A model generated the notes under the pieces. It saw nothing but the letters and a program-made list of their open reading frames with translations. It was not told where the DNA came from and did not search any database. DNA of 64,000 bases from Maribellus luteus (GTDB lineage Bacteria; Bacteroidota; Bacteroidia; Bacteroidales; Prolixibacteraceae), in assembly GCF_003576475.1 (NCBI RefSeq), contig NZ_QWGR01000006.1, positions 62,001-126,000 of the forward strand, in the 5' to 3' direction. Numbering within the stretch: position 1 is the first letter of the stretch; each line of letters starts with the position of its first letter. Shown here one piece after another: positions 28,132-37,099 of the stretch. The position numbers and the translations under genes were made by a program.

Positions 28132-29802
28132 ATGAGAAGTAAAAAAAAGAGAGGAGAGGTTTTGGACAGGGGAGTTGAGAATAAGCTTATGGCTTCACCT
28201 TTCAAACAGTTTTATGCCATTGTTTTGTTATTAGTAGCTATGTTCCCATTCATGGTTCAGGCGGCTGATATTCATATTCTTCCGGAACCTTGCAGTGTAG
28301 TGGATCTTCAAAAGGAGGTTTCGTTGACAAGAAATTTGAAAGTGTATATCGATAAGAAGTCATCACTGGATAAAGACTATGTGACGCAAGTATTAACGGA
28401 GGAGGGATTTGACATTCGGGTGGTAACTTCAGAAAAAGCTGCTGACCTTGTTTTTCAAATGGACGGTAAGGTTGTACCCGAACAAGATGGCTATCATTTG
28501 ATGGTGTACAGTCCGGAACGGAAAAAGCAGATTTATGCCGTTGGAAACTCGAAAAATGGATTGCTATATGCGTTGCAGACTTTTAGGCAACTTATTGTCA
28601 GCTATGGCGCTCAGAAGAAAATTCCATCATGTGAAATAACAGATTATCCTGCATTTATGTGGCGCTCATACATGTTGGACGAATCGAGGCATTTTCATGG
28701 AAAAGAGGTGGTAAAGAAATTATTGGATGAGATGGTCCGGCTTAAAATGAATGTTTTTCACTGGCATTTAGTTGATGACCCGGGATGGCGTTTGGAGATA
28801 AAAAAATATCCGCTTTTAACCGAGATCGGATCCAAAGGAAACTTTACGATGATGTGCGATGGAATTACTCCTTTGGATTCAGCAAGTTTAAGTTTAACGG
28901 ATCGTTGGTATTATACACAGGATGAGATTCGGGAAATTGTGGCTTATGCCGATGCAAGAGGTATTAGTATTATGCCGGAGATTGAAATCCCGGGGCATGT
29001 CACTGCTTCACTTTATGCATATCCCTGGCTGGGTGCTTCAAGTAAGCAACATGGGAAAACTGTTGCAGGCGATCTTTACGATGTTACTGACCCAAAAATG
29101 GAGCAGTTCTTTTATGATGTTTTGGACGAGGTTGTAGCTTTGTTTCCTTCAAAGATTGTGCACATTGGCGGAGATGAGGCCAATTATGTGCATTGGCAAA
29201 ACTCACCGGCTATTAATACTTTTATGCAGGAAAACAATATTCCTACGTATACCGATTTGCAAATGTGGGCCAATAATCGGGTTTCAAAATACCTGTCTTC
29301 CAAAAATGTAAGAATGATGGGCTGGAATGAGATAACCGGGGAAAATATTCGTAACGATGCCCATATCCAAAAAAGTGAGTCTGAGACGCTGGCTCCGGGG
29401 ACTGTGGTTCAGTTTTGGGATGGTGAAGTTTCGCTTATTAATAAAGCCATTGACAAAGGCTACGATGTGGTGAATTCCAACCGGATTTATACATACCTGG
29501 ATTATGACTACGGAGCAATTCCGTTGGAAAAGGCTTACAGTTTAATGCCTGTTCCGGAAGGGATAGCTGACAAGGATAAGGAAAAGATATTAGGTGTTGG
29601 CTGTCAAATGTGGGGCGAATTTATCCCAACAACCGCACGCTTGTATTATCAAACTTTTCCGCGTATTGCTGCCTATGCCGAGGTTGGATGGGTGGCTCCG
29701 GAACGCAAAGGCTCTTATTTATTTTTTAGAGAGCGACTAAAGGCGTTTGAAACGATTTGGGAGAAGCTGGGGTATCTGAATGATCAAAAAGATAAATATT
29801 AG
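28132..29802 (+). CDS. GH20 beta-N-acetylhexosaminidase (second copy)
   Basis: A 556-residue GH20 enzyme. A GH20b-like domain (about 45-165) is followed by the barrel: YPAFMWRSYMLDESRHFHG, NVFHWHLVDDPGWRLEIK, MPEIEIPGHVTASLYAYPW and HIGGDEANYVHW with Asp348-Glu349, then MWGEFIPTTARLYYQ. It is clearly diverged from the copy at 18226 and lacks its C-terminal module, so the two probably act on different linkages. An in-frame ATG at 28189 would start a simpler signal peptide (MASPFKQF...MVQA); the longer start has 19 basic and polar residues ahead of it. A strong terminator follows. Confidence 0.93.
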   Translation: MRSKKKRGEVLDRGVENKLMASPFKQFYAIVLLLVAMFPFMVQAADIHILPEPCSVVDLQKEVSLTRNLKVYIDKKSSLDKDYVTQVLTEEGFDIRVVTSEKAADLVFQMDGKVVPEQDGYHLMVYSPERKKQIYAVGNSKNGLLYALQTFRQLIVSYGAQKKIPSCEITDYPAFMWRSYMLDESRHFHGKEVVKKLLDEMVRLKMNVFHWHLVDDPGWRLEIKKYPLLTEIGSKGNFTMMCDGITPLDSASLSLTDRWYYTQDEIREIVAYADARGISIMPEIEIPGHVTASLYAYPWLGASSKQHGKTVAGDLYDVTDPKMEQFFYDVLDEVVALFPSKIVHIGGDEANYVHWQNSPAINTFMQENNIPTYTDLQMWANNRVSKYLSSKNVRMMGWNEITGENIRNDAHIQKSESETLAPGTVVQFWDGEVSLINKAIDKGYDVVNSNRIYTYLDYDYGAIPLEKAYSLMPVPEGIADKDKEKILGVGCQMWGEFIPTTARLYYQTFPRIAAYAEVGWVAPERKGSYLFFRERLKAFETIWEKLGYLNDQKDKY

Positions 29803-29808
29803 CATGTG

Positions 29809-29842
29809 AGCAATAGTCCGTAAAAGGGCTATTGCTTTTTTG
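29809..29842 (+). terminator. intrinsic terminator after second GH20 gene
   Basis: AGCAATAG (29809-29816) pairs with CTATTGCT (29829-29836), extended by the inner CC/GG, and is followed by TTTTTTG. It ends the GH block and separates it from the sulfatase at 29981. Confidence 0.8.
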
Positions 29843-29980
29843 TTTCATTTGATTCGTATGTATTAACTTGGTACTGGCTTAGGGGAATTCAAATATAGAG
29901 AAGTAGTTATTTGATTAAAACAAAAAAGCTTTGTCCGAAAACATAGCCATTCGGATGCGGATAATCTAAACTTATTGACG

Positions 29981-31405
29981 ATGAAAACGAAACTATTTAT
30001 TATTGTCGGCTTTTTGTATACAATATCGTTGAGTTTGACAGGCTGTGGCACAGGAGAGAACTCAAGCCAAAAACAGCCGCCCAATATTATTTTCCTTTTA
30101 ACCGATGATCAGCGGTGGGATGCGATGGGTGCCATGGGAAATAGCATTATCAAAACACCGAATATGGATGAATTGGCCAACAACGGAGTTTTATTTACCA
30201 ATACCCACGTAACCACTTCTATTTGTTGTTGCAGCCGTGCCAGCATTTTATCTGGACAATATGTTTCCAGACACGGAATCAATGGATTCAGTACACCTTT
30301 TTCAGAAGAAGCTGTTCAGGAAACCTATCCTTTGCTTTTAAAGAAAAATGGATATTCAATCGGCTTTATTGGAAAATACGGGATCGGTAATCCTGCTCAA
30401 TTTCCGGATACGCTCTATGATTACTGGGCTTGCGATGCCAAACATCAACCCAATTATGAAAATGAAGATGAAAGCGGAAATTTTATTCATTACACGGATG
30501 TTGTAAACAAACGCATCATGGATTTTCTCGATACCTACGGAAAAGAGGAAAGTCCGTTTTGTTTGTCGGTTAGCTTTAAGGCACCGCATTGCGAGGATGG
30601 TGATCCGCGTCAGTTTATTTATGCCGAGCGGTATAAAGATTTGTATGCCGATGTGGAAATTCCTTTGCCCGAAACCGCCGATTCATCTTTTTATAATTTC
30701 TTCCCCGAAGATTTTAGAAACCCTGTAAAGAACGGAACTACTTTTCTGAACGAAGGCCGGAAACGTTGGAAGTTGCGGTTCCCGAACGAAGAGAAGTACC
30801 AAGAGTCGGTGCGGTCGTATTACAGGCTGATTACCGGCGTGGACGATGTAATCGGAAATTTAAGGCAGAAGCTGGAAGAAACAGGACAGGCAGCAAATAC
30901 GGTCATAATTTTTATGGGCGACAATGGTTTTTATCTCGGAGAGCACGGGCTTGCCGGAAAATGGTATGCGCACCGCGAATCGGTAAAAGTGCCGTTTTTT
31001 ATTTGCGATCCAAGATTTGATGATCAGTTCCGGGGGCAAAAAGTGAATGACTTTGCGCTGAATATTGATGTGGCTCCTACCATTCTTGCGCTGGCCGGTG
31101 TCGACATTCCTGAAGATGTGCAGGGAGTCAATGCCTTGGGTTTAGTGACAAAAAATGCCTCGGAACGAAAAGAGTTTTTCTACGAACATAAAGTTGAGAT
31201 CCCGACAATACCCAAGTCGGAAGCCGTAATCTCTCAAAAATACAAATACATAAACTATCCTGAGTTAGGCACTCCGTTTGAAGAATTGTACGACCTTGAG
31301 CGTGATCCTCTTGAAAAAACAAATCTTGCTGGTAACGAGGATTATATAGATGTGTTAAATGAATACCGGCAAAAACTGGCAACGCTGGCAGAGGGTGCAA
31401 AGTGA
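29981..31405 (+). CDS. S1-family sulfatase lipoprotein
   Basis: A 474-residue sulfatase with a lipoprotein signal (lipobox LTGC, Cys22). PPNIIFLLTDDQRWDAMG holds metal-binding Asp residues; ICCCSRASILSGQY is the formylglycine site with Cys82 in CxxSR, where the usual Pro or Ala is replaced by Cys. IGKYG, FKAPHC, FMGDNGFYLGEHGLAGKWY complete the catalytic set. It should desulfate a sugar at the outer or inner membrane. It has its own transcription start region after the terminator at 29809. The ATG at 29981 is preferred to a TTG at 29975. Different from the sulfatase at 3241, so likely another sulfate position. Confidence 0.9.
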   Translation: MKTKLFIIVGFLYTISLSLTGCGTGENSSQKQPPNIIFLLTDDQRWDAMGAMGNSIIKTPNMDELANNGVLFTNTHVTTSICCCSRASILSGQYVSRHGINGFSTPFSEEAVQETYPLLLKKNGYSIGFIGKYGIGNPAQFPDTLYDYWACDAKHQPNYENEDESGNFIHYTDVVNKRIMDFLDTYGKEESPFCLSVSFKAPHCEDGDPRQFIYAERYKDLYADVEIPLPETADSSFYNFFPEDFRNPVKNGTTFLNEGRKRWKLRFPNEEKYQESVRSYYRLITGVDDVIGNLRQKLEETGQAANTVIIFMGDNGFYLGEHGLAGKWYAHRESVKVPFFICDPRFDDQFRGQKVNDFALNIDVAPTILALAGVDIPEDVQGVNALGLVTKNASERKEFFYEHKVEIPTIPKSEAVISQKYKYINYPELGTPFEELYDLERDPLEKTNLAGNEDYIDVLNEYRQKLATLAEGAK

Positions 31406-31531
31406 CAATACTATTCTTTTACTGGTAGTGTTGTGAATAGAGCCGGAGTTGGCTTGATTTATTTTTGCGATGTTTTTTCTATATCATAAGCTCAGCTTCG
31501 TTTTTTGTTGAGGCCTTTCATCCAGGGTAGG

Positions 31532-31561
31532 ATTGTTTTTGTTTAAAAATCCCTAGATTTG
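31532..31561 (+). promoter_or_regulatory. promoter of the ECF sigma gene (-33 TTG, -7 TAGATTTG)
   Basis: TAGATTTG at 31554-31561 is a full match to the Bacteroidota -7 box TAnnTTTG, with ATTG at 31532-31535 and an 18-base spacer. The start point would fall within a few bases of the GTG start codon at 31567, implying a very short or absent leader. Confidence 0.55.
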
Positions 31562-31566
31562 GTGCT

Positions 31567-32166
31567 GTGGTCAAACATTCAGTAACATTACCGGATAAGA
31601 AACTGTGGGAGAATTTTCTGTTGGGAGATTCAACCTCGTTTAAATTGATCTATGAAAGGTCGATATACGATTTGTTGGCCTATGGAAGAAGCTTTTGTCA
31701 GGATCAGGAGGTAGTGAAGGACAGCATTCATGATTTGTTTGTTGAATTACACAATACCCGAAGCCGGCTTGGCAAAACGGATAAAATATTACCTTATCTG
31801 ATGGTTATCCTCAAACGAATTTTGGTAAAGAAACTTCGTAAAAAGGAAACGAACAGGCTTTTAGATATCGAACGTTTACCATTTATGCTGGATATTTGCG
31901 AAGATGAAACAGACTCTGATGGTGACGATAATTTTGTAAGATTAAAAAAAGCACTTGATGAGTTGACTCCCAGACAGCGGGAGGCTATTCATTTGAAGTA
32001 TTCAGCGGGCTTAAGCTACGAGGAATTATCAAAGGTAATGAACCTGAACTATCAAACATCCCGCAATTTAATATTCAGAGCGATTCAAAAACTGAGAGTT
32101 ATTCTGAAGGAAAATCAGGTAGTGGTACTTTTGCTTGTTAGTCTTGACCGAGCAAAACGAAAATAA
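31567..32166 (+). CDS. ECF sigma-70 factor (PUL 2)
   Basis: A 199-residue ECF-type sigma factor. Region 2 (about 15-80; LGDSTSFKLIYERSIYDLLAYG, VKDSIHDLFVELH) and region 4 (about 125-190; LKKALDELTPRQREAIHLKY followed by LSYEELSKVMNLNYQTSRNL) are clear. The start is GTG; no ATG is available upstream of region 2, and a later TTG at 31621 would cut into it. With FecR downstream and an STN-bearing SusC, it forms the sigma/anti-sigma/transducer circuit that turns on PUL 2 when SusC binds its ligand. Confidence 0.93.
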   Translation: MVKHSVTLPDKKLWENFLLGDSTSFKLIYERSIYDLLAYGRSFCQDQEVVKDSIHDLFVELHNTRSRLGKTDKILPYLMVILKRILVKKLRKKETNRLLDIERLPFMLDICEDETDSDGDDNFVRLKKALDELTPRQREAIHLKYSAGLSYEELSKVMNLNYQTSRNLIFRAIQKLRVILKENQVVVLLLVSLDRAKRK

Positions 32167-32278
32167 AATACCCTGCTCTTTCTTTTATCCCATTTGTGCC
32201 GTAATTGCACGTCTTCGTGTATTCGTTGACCTATTTATTCGCGGAAAAATACAGCGTCTTTAATTTTTTTAGAAAAAA

Positions 32279-32336
32279 AACGAAAGTAAGTGGTTACAAA
32301 ACAAACTTTCGTTCCATTATAGTATAAAACTTACTT
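32279..32336 (+). promoter_or_regulatory. leader of fecR with two mutually exclusive stems
   Basis: AACGAAAGT (32279-32287) can pair with ACTTTCGTT (32305-32313), and AAGTAAGT (32284-32291) can pair with ACTTACTT (32329-32336). The left arms overlap, so only one stem can form at a time. The second stem ends two bases before the ATG at 32339 and would hide the start site. No known riboswitch class is recognised. Confidence 0.35.
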
Positions 32337-32338
32337 GT

Positions 32339-33520
32339 ATGGAGAATAGTCCGCCTGGAAATTTTCAAGAACTAATAACGAATTCACATTTTATTGATTG
32401 GGTAAGCAATCCAACGCCGGAATCAGAGCAGTACTGGCAAAGTTTTGTACAGAAGAATCCATCGATCCGGGATGAGTTTGAAAAGGCACGGTATGTCGTA
32501 AAAACGCTTCAGCGAAAGAGAAAAGCAATTGATGACGATAATGTTCGTGAGATATGGGATAGCATTCAGTCCGACCTGAAGCCCAAAACAGACAACCTGA
32601 AGTTGTTTCGTTGGTGGAGAGTAGCAGCTGCAATTGCAGTGATTATTGGGCTCGCCGGATTGTTCTACCTGAACTTTGACCGGCAAGATATAGATTATAG
32701 TAAAATTGCGGTTACCGGTACCGACGTAAGCGATATAACACTGGTTATGTCGGATGGCAGTCGAAAAGTATTTACTGCTCAGCAAACTTCTTTCTCCTAT
32801 TCACAGTCGGGATTGGTAATGGTTGACTCAACAATGCTAATAACAGAGCCCAACGGTAAAGCAACAGGTTCGCATCAGGAATTCAACCAGTTGATCATTC
32901 CCTTTGGAAAACAGTCGACTTTGTTCTTGGCTGATGGAACAGAAGTGATTCTGAACTCAGGGAGTCATGTTATTTATCCGGTAACTTTTACGGGGGCAAA
33001 GAGGGAAATTTATTTGGAAGGAGAAGCCTATTTAAAGGTGTCGCATAATGCCGAAATGCCTTTTTATGTAAATACCAACGAAATGAATGTAAGAGTATTG
33101 GGGACAGAGTTTGATGTAAGTGCCTATGCCGAAGAGAATACCAGTTATGTTGTACTGGTAAATGGTAGTGTTGAAGCGCAGCTTAACGATGAAAACGTGT
33201 TACTGCAAGAAAACGAAAGGCTAACATTTAGAAAATCAGTCAACCGTATTGAAAAAGCCGTTGTAGATGTTCGCGAATATATTTCCTGGAAAGATGGATG
33301 GATGTACTGCAACAACGAGTCGATTGGAGATATAACTAAAAAACTATCAAGGTATTATAACCTCGAATTTGTTTTTCAGAATAAGAACGCAGAGATGCTG
33401 ACAATGACCGGTAAACTGGATTTAAGATCTGATTACAGAAATGTATTGGATGTTATATGCTTTTCAGCCCCTGTTAAATATACCGAAGAAGAGGGAAGAA
33501 TAATTTTTAACTTAAAATAA
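32339..33520 (+). CDS. FecR-family anti-sigma factor (PUL 2)
   Basis: A 393-residue inner-membrane protein. Cytoplasmic N-terminal part (about 1-90), one membrane segment (WRVAAAIAVIIGLAGLFYL, about 98-116), a periplasmic FecR domain (about 185-290; IPFGKQSTLFLADGTEVILN, GEAYLKVSHNAEMPFYVNT, VRVLGTEFDVSAY) and a C-terminal DUF4974 domain (about 325-393; IGDITKKLSRYYNLEFVF). It should hold the sigma factor at 31567 inactive until contacted by the STN domain of SusC at 33636. A 172-base leader with pairing repeats separates it from the sigma gene. Confidence 0.94.
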   Translation: MENSPPGNFQELITNSHFIDWVSNPTPESEQYWQSFVQKNPSIRDEFEKARYVVKTLQRKRKAIDDDNVREIWDSIQSDLKPKTDNLKLFRWWRVAAAIAVIIGLAGLFYLNFDRQDIDYSKIAVTGTDVSDITLVMSDGSRKVFTAQQTSFSYSQSGLVMVDSTMLITEPNGKATGSHQEFNQLIIPFGKQSTLFLADGTEVILNSGSHVIYPVTFTGAKREIYLEGEAYLKVSHNAEMPFYVNTNEMNVRVLGTEFDVSAYAEENTSYVVLVNGSVEAQLNDENVLLQENERLTFRKSVNRIEKAVVDVREYISWKDGWMYCNNESIGDITKKLSRYYNLEFVFQNKNAEMLTMTGKLDLRSDYRNVLDVICFSAPVKYTEEEGRIIFNLK

Positions 33521-33550
33521 ACCTAAAGTTTCAGGCCTATGATATGAACC

Positions 33551-33590
33551 TAAAAAAGGGCAGGCTTACTGGTACTAATCCTGCCCTTGT
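33551..33590 (-). terminator. intrinsic terminator on minus strand between fecR and susC
   Basis: AAGGGCAGG (33556-33564) and CCTGCCCTT (33580-33588) form a perfect 9-bp stem with a 15-base loop. On the minus strand the stem ends in TTTTTT, the full form of an intrinsic terminator. On the plus strand it is followed by gtcttaacc, a poor tail. No minus-strand protein gene lies upstream of it. Confidence 0.65.
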
Positions 33591-33622
33591 CTTAACCACA
33601 TTTTAGAATCGTAATTAAAACT
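33551..33622 (-). ncRNA. candidate antisense sRNA of PUL 2 (DonS-like position)
   Basis: On the minus strand TAAATTTG (33636-33629), overlapping the susC ATG, matches the -7 box TAnnTTTG, and a strong terminator ends at 33551. A transcript starting near 33622 would be about 72 nt, antisense to the susC leader. Cis-antisense sRNAs in the same place, between anti-sigma and susC, are known to repress PULs in Bacteroides (DonS). I see no convincing -33 box, so the start is uncertain. Confidence 0.35.
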
Positions 33623-33635
33623 TACAAACAAATTT

Positions 33636-36600
33636 ATGAAAAAAATCAAGCATGGAGTTTCCATTTTTGGGAACTACGAAAAATTATTGCTGACTATGAA
33701 ACTATGTCTGCTTCTATTTTTTATCTCAACTTCAACGCTTTTGGGGAAAAGTGTGTATTCACAAAACGCTGCTTTATCCTTACAACTAAAAGACGCGAGT
33801 TTTAGAGATTTTGTTGATGCCATTGAAGGCCAAAGCGAGTTTATTTTTGTCTATTACGACGGGATTTCAGACTTTGACAATGGAATAACCATTGATGTAA
33901 GAAATCAGTCAATAGAAAAAATACTGGATGAAGTTTTTAAATCCACAGATAAGGCCTATAAAATAATTGACCGGCAAATTGTTATCGGGACAAAAAATGT
34001 GACGGTTGAAAAGTCGCAGGTGCCCGATCAAAATACAAAGATAAAAGGTACAGTGACTGACCTTGAAGGGCTTCCGCTACCAGGTGTAACAATTACCATT
34101 GTTGGGACCACGCGGGGCGTGATAACTGACAATGATGGAACATATTCTATTGACGCTAAACCATCAGATAAGCTTGTTTTTTCGTTTATTGGGATGGAGA
34201 GTCAAACAATAGAAGTTGGGAACCAGTCCACCATTAATGTTAAACTGAAAGAAAAGACAGAAGAACTGGATGATGTAACAGTAGTGGCTTTTGGTAAACA
34301 ACGCAAAGAAAGTGTAATTGCTTCTATTGAAACAGTTAAGGCTTCAGATCTGAAAATTTCTTCATCGAATCTTACCAGTGCCTTTGCGGGAAAAATTCCG
34401 GGAGTGATATCTTATCAGTCAACCGGAGAGCCTGGTGCCGATAATGCCCAGTTTTTTGTGCGCGGAGTTACAACGTTTGGTTATAAAAGTGATCCACTTA
34501 TCCTTATCGATGGTTTTGAGGCCAGTACAAATGATTTAGCCCGCATTCAGCCAGATGACATTGAAAGTTTTTCGGTGTTAAAAGATGCATCGGCTACCGT
34601 ACTTTATGGAGCGCGTGGTGCAAACGGAATCATTGTGGTAAGCACAAAAAGCGGGGCTGAAGGAAAGGTTAAAATCTCTGCCCGTGTTGACTTTAACGTG
34701 GCAAAACCTACCAAAATGGTTAAGCTGCTTGACGGTGTGGAATATATGCGTCTATACAATGAGGCACTTGTTTCGCGTTACGACGATATGGAGCACGGCG
34801 TAGATGAGATTCCTACACCGCCATGGTATAGTGAGGAGAAAATAAGGGCTACGGAACGTGGCGATAATCCGATGATTTATCCGAACGTTGATTGGTATGA
34901 TATGCTGTTTAAAAATGGTACCACCAACACAAAGGCCAATATAAATCTATCCGGAGGGGGAAAGTCGGCTCACTACTATGTAGCGGGTGGAGTTGATCAT
35001 GAGACAGGATTGTTAAAGGTTGATAACCAGGATAATCTTAATAATTTCAATAGTAATATTAACATCATTCGGGTTCATTTACGTAGTAATGTGAGCTTTT
35101 TATTAAGTCCTACTACCAAATTAGACACACGTATATATGGCCGTTTTGAGAAATATAATGGGCCTTATACCGGTGCCAGTGAGATTTTTAACAGAGTAAT
35201 GGATAGCAACCCTGTTGATTTTCCTGCTGTGTGGAAGCCAGATGCACGTAATCTATCAACCCGATGGACTCTTTTTGGTAATGCTGATCCAATGAAAACC
35301 AACCCGTTTGCAGAGATGGTTCGTGGTTACCGGGAGAACAACGAAAGTACCATTTCGGTGCAGGCTACATTAATGCAAGACCTGGATTTTATTACTCCTG
35401 ATTTGAAACTGCAATTAAAAGCTTCTGCCAATACATGGAACTACAACTCCGGAGCCAGAAGATATGCTCCGGTATATTATGCATTAGAGCAATACGATTC
35501 TTTTACTGAAAATTATACCCTTTATAATCTTACTCCCAATACAGTGCCTTACCTTGGTGATACCGAGGCGAGTAGGGATGGTAATACCCATTTTTACTTT
35601 GAAGGCAGATTGAACTGGGATAAAACGTGGGATAAGCATACCGTATCATTGATGACCGTTGGAATTAAAGAACAAAAAATCCTGACCAACGGACAAGGAG
35701 GTTCTATTTATTATACTTTGCCCGAACGAAACCTGGGAAATTCAGGACGTTTTTCCTACGATTACGATAAACGTTATTTCGTGGAATATGCTTACGGATA
35801 CAATGGATCTGAAAAATTCTATGGGAAAAAGCGCTTTGGTTTCTTTCCTTCGTACGGACTCGGCTGGATTCCCTCGAACGAAGCATTTTGGGGAGCAGGC
35901 TTAAAGAATACAATTAGTTTATTGAAATTTAAGTTTACTTATGGTAAGGTAGGTAACGATGCCATTGCAAGTCGTGAAGGTCGTTTCTTTTATTTATCGC
36001 GAATTGTAAGCGGCGGAGGTGATTACCAGTGGGGTAGAATATTTAGCCAGACTTACTCCGGGTTTCAGTTTGCCCGCTATGCCAATCCGGATATTTCGTG
36101 GGAGGTGGCCGACAAATATAATCTTGGAATAGAAGTGGGATTATTTAAGGATGAAGCATTGAAACTTCAGGTAGATTTGTTTGAAGACCATCGTAATAAT
36201 ATCTACATGGTGCGCGAGAACTTTCCTGAAACTGCCGGCTTTCAAACAGCAATTCACGGAAATGTTGGCAAAGTATTGTCCAAAGGCCTTGATGGCTCAT
36301 TAGACTTTAAATACTCTTTTAATTCTGATTTCTGGTTAATGTCGAGAGCCAACTTTACTTATGCCACCAATAAATACCTGGAGAAAGACGAGAAAAATTA
36401 CCGGGATAAATATTTAAGTTCCATCGGTCATCCTATTAATCAAACATGGGGATTGGTAGCCGAAAGACTTTTTGTTGACCAGGCAGAAATAGATAACTCA
36501 CCAAGACAGGAATTTGGTTCATATATGAGAGGTGACATCAAATATTTGGATGTAAACAACGATGGTGTTATTAACAGCAACGACCGTATTCCGATGGGAT

Positions 36601-37082
36601 ACCCGACCGTCCCCGAAATTCAGTATGGTTTTGGAATGTCAGCAGGATATAAAGATTTTGACTTTTCCTTTTTCTTTCAGGGGAATGCCAGAGTTTCATT
36701 TTATATCAATCCCGAAGGCATAGCTCCTTTTGTTAACCGGCGAAATGCACCAGAGATTATTGCCCGTGATTCATGGAGCGAAACACATCCTGATGTACAT
36801 GCTTTTTGGCCACGGTTGGCTACCTACCAGGTGAATAACAATATTCAGCAGTCATCCTGGTGGTTAAGAGAGGGGAGTTTCTTGCGTCTTAAAACCGTAG
36901 AACTGGGATACAACTTGCCATTTGCAAAAAGATTGGGAATGGATAGTTTGCGTCTTTACTTCAGCGGAGAGAATATTTTTACTGTTAGCTCCTTTAAACT
37001 TTGGGATCCCGAGATGCGTGGAAACGGATTAGCTTATCCTATTAACCGACGGTTTAATGTTGGATTACAATTGAACTTCTAA
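33636..37082 (+). CDS. SusC-like TonB-dependent transducer with STN domain (PUL 2)
   Basis: A 1148-residue SusC/RagA protein. Long signal peptide (to about 43), STN signalling domain (about 45-120; LSLQLKDASFRDFVDAIEGQ), carboxypeptidase-regulatory-like domain (about 135-210; GLPLPGVTITIVGT), plug (about 225-345; FVRGVTTFGYKSDPLILIDG, VLYGARGANGIIVVSTK) and barrel ending in NVGLQLNF. The STN domain is what contacts FecR, so this protein both imports glycan and signals its presence to the sigma factor at 31567. SusD follows after 17 bases. Confidence 0.96.
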   Translation: MKKIKHGVSIFGNYEKLLLTMKLCLLLFFISTSTLLGKSVYSQNAALSLQLKDASFRDFVDAIEGQSEFIFVYYDGISDFDNGITIDVRNQSIEKILDEVFKSTDKAYKIIDRQIVIGTKNVTVEKSQVPDQNTKIKGTVTDLEGLPLPGVTITIVGTTRGVITDNDGTYSIDAKPSDKLVFSFIGMESQTIEVGNQSTINVKLKEKTEELDDVTVVAFGKQRKESVIASIETVKASDLKISSSNLTSAFAGKIPGVISYQSTGEPGADNAQFFVRGVTTFGYKSDPLILIDGFEASTNDLARIQPDDIESFSVLKDASATVLYGARGANGIIVVSTKSGAEGKVKISARVDFNVAKPTKMVKLLDGVEYMRLYNEALVSRYDDMEHGVDEIPTPPWYSEEKIRATERGDNPMIYPNVDWYDMLFKNGTTNTKANINLSGGGKSAHYYVAGGVDHETGLLKVDNQDNLNNFNSNINIIRVHLRSNVSFLLSPTTKLDTRIYGRFEKYNGPYTGASEIFNRVMDSNPVDFPAVWKPDARNLSTRWTLFGNADPMKTNPFAEMVRGYRENNESTISVQATLMQDLDFITPDLKLQLKASANTWNYNSGARRYAPVYYALEQYDSFTENYTLYNLTPNTVPYLGDTEASRDGNTHFYFEGRLNWDKTWDKHTVSLMTVGIKEQKILTNGQGGSIYYTLPERNLGNSGRFSYDYDKRYFVEYAYGYNGSEKFYGKKRFGFFPSYGLGWIPSNEAFWGAGLKNTISLLKFKFTYGKVGNDAIASREGRFFYLSRIVSGGGDYQWGRIFSQTYSGFQFARYANPDISWEVADKYNLGIEVGLFKDEALKLQVDLFEDHRNNIYMVRENFPETAGFQTAIHGNVGKVLSKGLDGSLDFKYSFNSDFWLMSRANFTYATNKYLEKDEKNYRDKYLSSIGHPINQTWGLVAERLFVDQAEIDNSPRQEFGSYMRGDIKYLDVNNDGVINSNDRIPMGYPTVPEIQYGFGMSAGYKDFDFSFFFQGNARVSFYINPEGIAPFVNRRNAPEIIARDSWSETHPDVHAFWPRLATYQVNNNIQQSSWWLREGSFLRLKTVELGYNLPFAKRLGMDSLRLYFSGENIFTVSSFKLWDPEMRGNGLAYPINRRFNVGLQLNF

Positions 37083-37099
37083 CTAAAAAAATAAATAAA

